Both the position numbers and the translations under genes were made by a program. Shown in pieces: positions 58,678 to 64,000 of a DNA stretch of 64,000 bases. The notes beneath the pieces are model-generated. The model did not search any database. It saw only the letters and a program-made list of their open reading frames with translations, and was not told the origin of the DNA. The stretch lies in the NCBI GenBank assembly GCA_947503835.1, contig CANNFM010000021.1, positions 1 to 64,000 on the forward strand. Direction: 5' to 3'. This DNA is from an uncultured Aquimarina sp. (GTDB lineage Bacteria; Bacteroidota; Bacteroidia; Flavobacteriales; Flavobacteriaceae). Numbering within the stretch: position 1 is the first letter of the stretch; every line of letters starts with the position of its first letter.

Positions 58678-60409
58678 GCTCTTTCTCACATTTATATCAT
58701 TAATCAGCTTTTCTTTCTCTCTTTTTTCTCAAACTTATATCACTAATGTGACCATAGTAGATGTAGAAGAACAACGTTTAATTCCTCATCAAACTATCGG
58801 CATCAAAAATGGTTTAATCATAGCAATACAACATGACAAAAAAACTATAATTCCTGATAATGCAAATGTAATCAATGGTAATGGAAAATATGTAGTACCT
58901 GGATTAACTGATGCCCATATACACTTTTTTCAAAATGGTGGATTATATGCTCGTCCTGATGCTATTGATCTACGTAATGAAATGCCGTATCATAAGGAGA
59001 TCAATTTATCTCATCAAAATATGGATAACGTATTACGTAGATATTTGCAAAATGGTATCACAAATGTGATTGATGTGGGATCCTCTGTTAATTTTTTAAA
59101 ACGAAGAAAATCATTTAAAGACAAAGAGTATTCACCTTCCATTTATATGACTGGTCCTTTATTGACCACTTACGAGCCTGCAGTATATAAAGATCTAAAA
59201 GATGATAAGCCTTTTAGCTTGGTAAAAACTGTGGATGATGGTATTAAAATGGTGCAAGAGCAATTGCCTTATCATCCGGATTTTATTAAAATTTGGTATA
59301 TCGCCTCTCGAGATGGTATGGAAATAGAAGCTAGTGCGCGAAAAAACCTACCTATTATTAAAGCCATCATTGAAGAGGCACACAAAAATAAATTGAAGGT
59401 TGCTGTGCATGCAACCGAAAGAACTACGGCACAACTGGCAGTAGAGAATGGATGTGATTTTTTAGTGCATAGTATTGAGGATGAAATTTTGAAAGATGAT
59501 TTTGTACAACTTTTAAAGAGAAATAAAACGATTATTTGCCCCACTTTAATTGTCCAAGATGGCTATGTTAAAACCTTTGGGCAAAAGCTTGATTTTAGCA
59601 ATGATGAGCTACTTAAATCCGACCCATATCAATTGGGATCATTATTAGATTTAAAGCATGTATCAGACACCCTTCTGGTAAATAGATACAAAAAAAGTGC
59701 TAGTTCGAAAAAGAATGTTGCTCGTTTTAGAAAATCAGATTCTATCAAAATGATAAATCTAAAAATATTATCTGATGCCGATGTCTTAATTGCCACTGGA
59801 ACAGATGCCGGAAACATTGGTACTTTGCATGCTTCATCGTATTTAGCAGAATTGAAAGCCATGCAAAAAAGCGGAATGAGTACTTGGCAAATCATTCGAG
59901 CTTCAACTATTAATGGAGCAAAAATCCTTAACAAAGAGAATGAGTTTGGAACCGTAAGTATTGGTAAAAAAGCCAATTTGGTTATGCTAAACGAAAATCC
60001 AATTGAAAATATTGAAAATATCACTACAATTTATCGTGTGATCAACAAAGGTGCTATTTTTAATCCAGCTAAACTTATCGAAGACACTCCTTCAGATTTA
60101 GCACAACGACAATTAAACGCCTATAATCTCAGAAATATTGACGCTTTTTTAGAACCCTATGCCGAGGATGTTGAGGTTTATACATATCCCGATACATTGC
60201 GTTATAAAGGTAAAGAAACCATGAGGAAGAGATATTCGAAAATGTTTGAAGTCGCTGTAGGTTTACATTGTGAATTAAAAGAAAGAATTGTGCAAGGCAA
60301 TATCGTAATAGATAAAGAGCGTGTCACCTTTAAAGATAAAGTAGTAGAAACTGTTGCCATATATCACATAGAAAACAACAAGATTAGTAAGGTATATTTT
60401 ATTGATTAA
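58667..60409 (+). CDS. secreted amidohydrolase fused to a SnoaL/NTF2-like domain
   Basis: A 580-aa exported metal-dependent hydrolase. Signal peptide (1-21). The amidohydrolase TIM barrel carries the metal motif DAHIH (His84, His86), HATER, HSIED and GTDAG. From about residue 470 to the end follows an NTF2-like domain (LAQRQLNAYNLRNIDAFLEPYAEDVEVYTYP in outline) of SnoaL type. Fusion of the two is unusual in my experience. Its start overlaps the GNAT gene by 11 bp, indicating coupled translation; the next gene follows after 20 bp. Substrate unknown. Confidence 0.88.
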   Translation: MKTRLFLTFISLISFSFSLFSQTYITNVTIVDVEEQRLIPHQTIGIKNGLIIAIQHDKKTIIPDNANVINGNGKYVVPGLTDAHIHFFQNGGLYARPDAIDLRNEMPYHKEINLSHQNMDNVLRRYLQNGITNVIDVGSSVNFLKRRKSFKDKEYSPSIYMTGPLLTTYEPAVYKDLKDDKPFSLVKTVDDGIKMVQEQLPYHPDFIKIWYIASRDGMEIEASARKNLPIIKAIIEEAHKNKLKVAVHATERTTAQLAVENGCDFLVHSIEDEILKDDFVQLLKRNKTIICPTLIVQDGYVKTFGQKLDFSNDELLKSDPYQLGSLLDLKHVSDTLLVNRYKKSASSKKNVARFRKSDSIKMINLKILSDADVLIATGTDAGNIGTLHASSYLAELKAMQKSGMSTWQIIRASTINGAKILNKENEFGTVSIGKKANLVMLNENPIENIENITTIYRVINKGAIFNPAKLIEDTPSDLAQRQLNAYNLRNIDAFLEPYAEDVEVYTYPDTLRYKGKETMRKRYSKMFEVAVGLHCELKERIVQGNIVIDKERVTFKDKVVETVAIYHIENNKISKVYFID

Positions 60410-60429
60410 ATATATATGAAGGTATTAAT

Positions 60430-61008
60430 ATGAAGAAAATCTTAATAATAATTGGATCAATAGGAATACTATATATTTTCATTTCTTTTATTCTTCCAAA
60501 TTATGTTGGTATTCCTCTTGCTGCTTACGAATCAAGAAAAGCATGGGCTGAACACGAACAAAAGCTCAATCAAGAAAAACATTCGGACACAGCGTCTATA
60601 TTTCCAAAGTCGATAGGGATTATAAGTGATTTTGGACAAGTTTTTACGGAATCTCAACGTACTGAATTATCCCAGATTCTTTACGATTACGATATTGAAA
60701 CAACAAGACAAATAGTAATAATAACAATAGATAGTATAAAGCCATACAAAGACATTCAAAAATACGCAACAGATTTAGGGAATATTTGGGGAGTAGGAAC
60801 TGCTGAGAAGAATAATGGACTTACTATTGTTATGTGCAATCCGTGTAGACAAATCGGAATTGCTACTGGAACTGGAACCGAACTGATTTTGACTGATGAA
60901 ATTTGTAAAAATGTGATTGAAAATATTATCATACCAAAATTTAAAAACGAAGAATATTTTGATGGAATTAAAAACGGTTTAACCGAATTAATAGAAAAAT
61001 GGAAATAA
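60430..61008 (+). CDS. TPM-domain protein (YgcG/TPM phosphatase family)
   Basis: A 192-aa protein with an N-terminal membrane anchor (residues 4-27, LIIIGSIGILYIFISFIL) and a periplasmic TPM domain at about 60-190. Seen are DFGQVFTESQRTELSQIL, the ATDLGNIWGVGTAEKNNGLTI segment and IATGTGTELILTDEIC; two cysteines lie in CNPCRQ. TPM domains act in thylakoid photosystem repair or respiratory complex assembly in other organisms; here the role is unknown. Followed by an attC-like element. Confidence 0.85.
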   Translation: MKKILIIIGSIGILYIFISFILPNYVGIPLAAYESRKAWAEHEQKLNQEKHSDTASIFPKSIGIISDFGQVFTESQRTELSQILYDYDIETTRQIVIITIDSIKPYKDIQKYATDLGNIWGVGTAEKNNGLTIVMCNPCRQIGIATGTGTELILTDEICKNVIENIIIPKFKNEEYFDGIKNGLTELIEKWK

Positions 61009-61080
61009 AGAACTGCGTACAACATAAAGTATGGTATCATAGTCCTTGCAAGGGCACATACCTATAATCTTAACTGTAAT
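61009..61080 (+). repeat. attC-like element C
   Basis: AACTGCGTACAAC (CTGCGTACAAC at 61013-61023), then stem GTATG (61029-61033) / CATAC (61057-61061) enclosing CCTTGCAAGG (61044-61053). Identical start motif to element B. Confidence 0.55.
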
Positions 61081-61644
61081 TTGAAAAGGACTATACTTAA
61101 AATACTTTTTGCCGTAATCGTTGGAATTACAAATGGAATAGCCCAAAATGAGATGCCTTTTTATGAGCAAATTGCATTTGAGTTTTATCAGACCGAAATT
61201 TTGACCAAGAATCCGATAGACAAAAAGCTGACCCTATTTTCTGAACTTAAGCCATCCATAAATTTAGATATGGTAAAATTCAGCTTCACTCATAATAATG
61301 GAATTGTTGAAAATCCCTTTTGGTATCCTAAATGTAATGATGATTTTAATAATGAATTCAATAAAACATATAAAAACAAATATTGGAGTAATTTAAAAAA
61401 CAACCTGTCAAACAAAAATAATTTGGACTTATCTAAATTAGATCAAAATCAATTTAGCATAAAAAAATATGGGAAAGGAAAATTTCCAAGACTTTATATT
61501 GATCAATCTATTTCTATATTAGATTCCAAATTAACAATAGTAAATGTCAATTTGATTAAACGTGATAGTGGAACTATTTATCATATTCAAATTGACAAAA
61601 ATGGAAAAGTTACGGATTGGTGCAAAACAGAATATATTGAATAA
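61081..61644 (+). CDS. secreted protein of unknown function
   Basis: A 187-aa exported protein starting with TTG at 61081, which gives a signal peptide (MKRTILKILFAVIVGITNGIAQ). The mature protein is Asn/Lys rich with no recognised domain; a beta-rich C-terminal half ends in a short VTDWCKTEYIE tail. It directly follows attC-like element C, consistent with a cassette-type insertion. No partner is evident. Confidence 0.5.
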   Translation: MKRTILKILFAVIVGITNGIAQNEMPFYEQIAFEFYQTEILTKNPIDKKLTLFSELKPSINLDMVKFSFTHNNGIVENPFWYPKCNDDFNNEFNKTYKNKYWSNLKNNLSNKNNLDLSKLDQNQFSIKKYGKGKFPRLYIDQSISILDSKLTIVNVNLIKRDSGTIYHIQIDKNGKVTDWCKTEYIE

Positions 61645-61693
61645 AAAATAAAAGTAATACCTAGTATGATGTTAAAAAAGAGTCCAATCCAAA

Positions 61694-62617
61694 TTACCCA
61701 GCCATATCAATATCTTTAAGTTTATTCTCTTCTGCTTGTTTGGCTTTTCGTGCGGCATACATAAATCCTTGTCGCCACCAATTACCCATTAGTTTTTTAT
61801 TAAAAATCAAGGAGTTTTCGGTTAATTTTGATGGAGTATAGTATAAATTTAAGGCTACATCCTTATTGATTGCTGCCAATTTACCAAGAACCGTATCATG
61901 ACCTTCAACCTGATCTAGCATATAGCCAAATAAGTTAACCATTAACGAAAATGGATTTTTACCCAAAATTTTATTATGCTCCATGTTCTCAGATTCTAAA
62001 ATAATAGCATCTACTTCTGTAGCCCCTCTGCGTATGGCTTCACGTATAGGAACCATACATCCAAATCCACCATCGGCATACTCGCATTCATTTTTGGTCA
62101 CCAAACTCATAAAAGGTACATAATTACATGATATCCAGATCCAATCACAAAAGTCTTCGTATGAAAAATCGTTAATCGACTTATATTCTGTTCTATTTTT
62201 AGTAAGGTTCGAGACAGTAACGACTACATCTGATGATTTTCTACGAGCCAATCTGAATTCGGCTTCAGAGAAATTCTTACGTATAGAATTTCTAAGGTTT
62301 TTACTTTCGCCAAAAGTTCTTTTCTTCTTAATAAATTGCCATAATGAAGCAAAGAAATTGATCGAAACATACTCTCGATTTCCTTTTTTACGCACCACAA
62401 ATGGATTTACATTAAAAATCGTATGCTGATTGACATTTGTATAAATATCATACATCTTACCGATATTGCCCAAAGCCAGTTGTGGTATCAAAAGACTACC
62501 TGTTGATGTTCCTAAAAACAGATCGTACTTCTTACCTTGCTCCTGCATAAGATACTGTGCTACGCCGCCGGCATATGCTCCTTTACTTCCTCCTCCTGAA
62601 ATTACTAATGCTCGCAT
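61694..62617 (-). CDS. patatin-like phospholipase, copy A
   Basis: A 307-aa lipid acyl hydrolase. Oxyanion hole SGGGSKGAYAGG (residues 7-18), nucleophile Ser38 in GTSTG, and the dyad Asp182 in DGG. No signal peptide. Patatins hydrolyse membrane phospholipid acyl chains; in some bacteria they act in anti-phage abortive systems, but no such partner is here. It is a tandem paralogue of 62622-63515 with identical spacing of motifs, probably cotranscribed (4-bp gap). Confidence 0.92.
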   Translation of the reverse strand: MRALVISGGGSKGAYAGGVAQYLMQEQGKKYDLFLGTSTGSLLIPQLALGNIGKMYDIYTNVNQHTIFNVNPFVVRKKGNREYVSINFFASLWQFIKKKRTFGESKNLRNSIRKNFSEAEFRLARRKSSDVVVTVSNLTKNRTEYKSINDFSYEDFCDWIWISCNYVPFMSLVTKNECEYADGGFGCMVPIREAIRRGATEVDAIILESENMEHNKILGKNPFSLMVNLFGYMLDQVEGHDTVLGKLAAINKDVALNLYYTPSKLTENSLIFNKKLMGNWWRQGFMYAARKAKQAEENKLKDIDMAG

Positions 62618-62621
62618 TTAT

Positions 62622-63515
62622 TTATATTGGATTAGATCTATTTTTTTGTTTGGCAAACTCATACCCTTTACCCCACCATTCTGTCATTTTTTCTTTATCA
62701 AAAATTAATGAATTAGTAGTTAATACTGTTGGTGTATAATACAAATCCATGGCTACATCTTGCTCTAGTGCTTTGAACTTGCCAATACGAATATTTTGAT
62801 GTTCTATCTGATCCATCATAAAGTCCACCATACTGGTGATCAAAGTAAATGGATTTTTGGTAGGCATACGGTTAAGATAATTCACTTCGGTCTCCAAAAC
62901 GATAACATCCAATTCTGTAGCTCCTCTTCGTATTGCTTCTTCAATAGGTACCATGGATCCTAATCCTCCGTCTACATAATCACAATTATTCTTTCTAACC
63001 AAACTCATAAATGGCGGGTAATTGCAGGAAATCCAAATCCAATCCAGAAAATCCTTATACACACAGTCCTTTATCGATTTATACTCTACCTCATTGGTAG
63101 AAAGATTGGTCACGGTTACGATTATATCGCTGTTTTGTGATTTTAACTTCTCAAAATCTTCAATAGAAATAGCACTCTCAACAAGGTCTCTAAGGTTTCT
63201 ACTATCACCAAAGGATTTCCTTCCTTTCAGAAAATTACCAAGAACATTAAAATGATTAATACTAATACTGTTATACCCTCTTTTCTTTTTAATGATAAAA
63301 GGACAATTTCTGAATATAGAGGATTGATTTACAGAGGTATAAAATTCTTTTATCTCACTAATTTTAGACAGTGCCAAATGTGATACCAAGAGACTACCGG
63401 TTGATGTGCCTAAAAACAAATCGTATTTTCTTCCCAGGTCTTGAATTAAATGTTGTGCAACGCCTCCTGCAAAAGCTCCTTTACTGCCTCCTCCGGAAAT
63501 TACCAATGCACGCAT
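62622..63515 (-). CDS. patatin-like phospholipase, copy B
   Basis: A 297-aa patatin with SGGGSKGAFAGG (7-18), Ser38 in GTSTG and Asp182 in DGG, the same positions as copy A. Overall the two proteins are clearly homologous along their length but diverged at many residues, so the duplication is not recent. Direction and spacing to the M1 peptidase gene (8 bp) suggest a three-gene transcript. Confidence 0.92.
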   Translation of the reverse strand: MRALVISGGGSKGAFAGGVAQHLIQDLGRKYDLFLGTSTGSLLVSHLALSKISEIKEFYTSVNQSSIFRNCPFIIKKKRGYNSISINHFNVLGNFLKGRKSFGDSRNLRDLVESAISIEDFEKLKSQNSDIIVTVTNLSTNEVEYKSIKDCVYKDFLDWIWISCNYPPFMSLVRKNNCDYVDGGLGSMVPIEEAIRRGATELDVIVLETEVNYLNRMPTKNPFTLITSMVDFMMDQIEHQNIRIGKFKALEQDVAMDLYYTPTVLTTNSLIFDKEKMTEWWGKGYEFAKQKNRSNPI

Positions 63516-63523
63516 ATGTTATA

Positions 63524-64000
63524 TTATGGGGTTAATTTTTTTTGTAATAAATCTTGCTGATTCTTTGGTAAACTATCCAATAAAACTACGTATTTCTTTT
63601 TATATTTTTCATCTTTTAATAGTTTATCGAGAATTTTTCTGCAGGAGTTCCTAAAACGCCAGTTATGGTGTGTGGCTCCATCAACAAGATCTGTTAATGA
63701 TTGGTCGGAAAAAGCCTGTAAACTTTCTAAATAAGAAAAGGCATTTTCTCTCACGCTAAAATGATATTTTGGAGATGTATATCCAGAAAGTTCGTTAAAG
63801 AACTTTTGATGCTTATCGGTTTGATAATCCTGGGTACTTACTGCCAGAACTAACCAAAGTACTCTTACGTTATAATCACTAAAACCAATTATTTCTTTGG
63901 TAGCCTCAAGGTATTCTTTTCGATTTTCGGGAAAACTTGCCCATAAATGATACAGTGCAGGTTCTATGGTTGCATATGATGAGTCTTGTAATAATGATTC
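63524..64000 (-). CDS. M1-type aminopeptidase, C-terminal fragment (cut by window end)
   Basis: The frame is open from the right edge of the window to the stop at 63524, giving 158 residues of the C-terminus. The alpha-helical, HEAT-like pattern (SYATIEPALYHLWASFP, YNVRVLWLVLAVS, HHNWRFRNSCRKILDKLL) matches the C-terminal region of Bacteroidota M1 family aminopeptidases. The catalytic HExxH domain must lie beyond the window. Internal GTG at 63754 is not the start. Same strand and 8 bp from patatin copy B. Confidence 0.65.
   Translation of the reverse strand, partial: ESLLQDSSYATIEPALYHLWASFPENRKEYLEATKEIIGFSDYNVRVLWLVLAVSTQDYQTDKHQKFFNELSGYTSPKYHFSVRENAFSYLESLQAFSDQSLTDLVDGATHHNWRFRNSCRKILDKLLKDEKYKKKYVVLLDSLPKNQQDLLQKKLTP

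Noticed and set aside
56686..61693. Classical integron with integrase
   Set aside because: No integrase gene is in the window and the strict GTTRRRY core is not met; reported only as cassette-like.
61694..63515. Tandem patatins as an anti-phage (CBASS-like) effector locus
   Set aside because: No cyclase, ubiquitin-like or other defence gene is adjacent; the neighbour is an M1-type peptidase.

Overview
The window reads as chromosome of a low-GC marine-type Flavobacteriaceae (Bacteroidota; Aquimarina-like gene content, genus not provable from the sequence). Reasons: TonB-dependent receptor with an N-terminal carboxypeptidase-regulatory domain, a secreted metalloprotease ending in a type 9 secretion (T9SS) sorting domain, SPII lipoproteins, an OmpA protein with thrombospondin type 3 repeats, a likely sulfonolipid gene pair, HolA divergent from an HsdR-N protein, exact matches to the Bacteroidota -7 element TAnnTTTG, and few Shine-Dalgarno sites apart from the one used for frameshifting in prfB. 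No rRNA, tRNA, CRISPR array, transposase or integrase was recognised.

Layout. 1-1277: two micro-ORFs with a terminator, then an AHSA1-family/ArsR pair behind two GCAAC-N6-GTTGC operators. 1285-5237: STAS-like protein, ECF sigma factor with a membrane partner, a secreted protein, and a degenerate hybrid histidine kinase (phospho-acceptor His replaced by Gln) with an intact receiver. 5618-8277: OmpA lipoprotein, a small secreted protein, RlmI-like rRNA methyltransferase. 8522-10990: arsR-SDR-PhzF-racemase operon with two copies of a 26-nt palindromic operator. 11083-15129: helicase, hydrolase, tandem MsrB genes, collagen-like lipoprotein. 15296-23586: lpdA, putative cysteate fatty-acyltransferase and cysteate synthase (sulfonolipid pathway), oligopeptidase B, YbaB, YegP-like protein, threonine aldolase. 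23610-32149: metalloprotease, prfB with programmed +1 frameshift, 8 x CTGTTAG repeat, ArsC-family protein, TonB-dependent receptor, a 58-aa membrane protein, fumC. 32228-33208: two paralogous 28-codon micro-genes flanking a DUF2147 gene. 33427-40107: PLP lyase/Lrp divergent pair, SDR, MFS, holA, HsdR-N protein, glycosyltransferase. 40193-48806: two OmpA proteins, secreted protein, AraC regulator, YciO/Sua5-type protein, GNAT, UvrD/PcrA helicase. 49174-56685: small conserved protein, T9SS metalloprotease, DsrE-like protein, M20 amidohydrolase, glutamate-synthase-like FMN protein. 56686-61693: a same-strand block of accessory genes separated by attC-like imperfect palindromes. 61694-64000: tandem patatins and the C-terminal part of an M1-type aminopeptidase.

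The strongest undescribed signal is the pair of 28-aa micro-genes at 32228-32314 and 33122-33208 (minus strand). Their proteins share 23 of 28 residues, while most shared codons differ only synonymously, including a TCT/AGT serine switch. Each lies tail-to-tail with a plus-strand gene across a shared bidirectional terminator. This implies that a real peptide is made and selected. Other leads are the cassette-like block, the His-less hybrid kinase, the duplicated ArsR operator, and a minus-strand hairpin before the rRNA methyltransferase gene.
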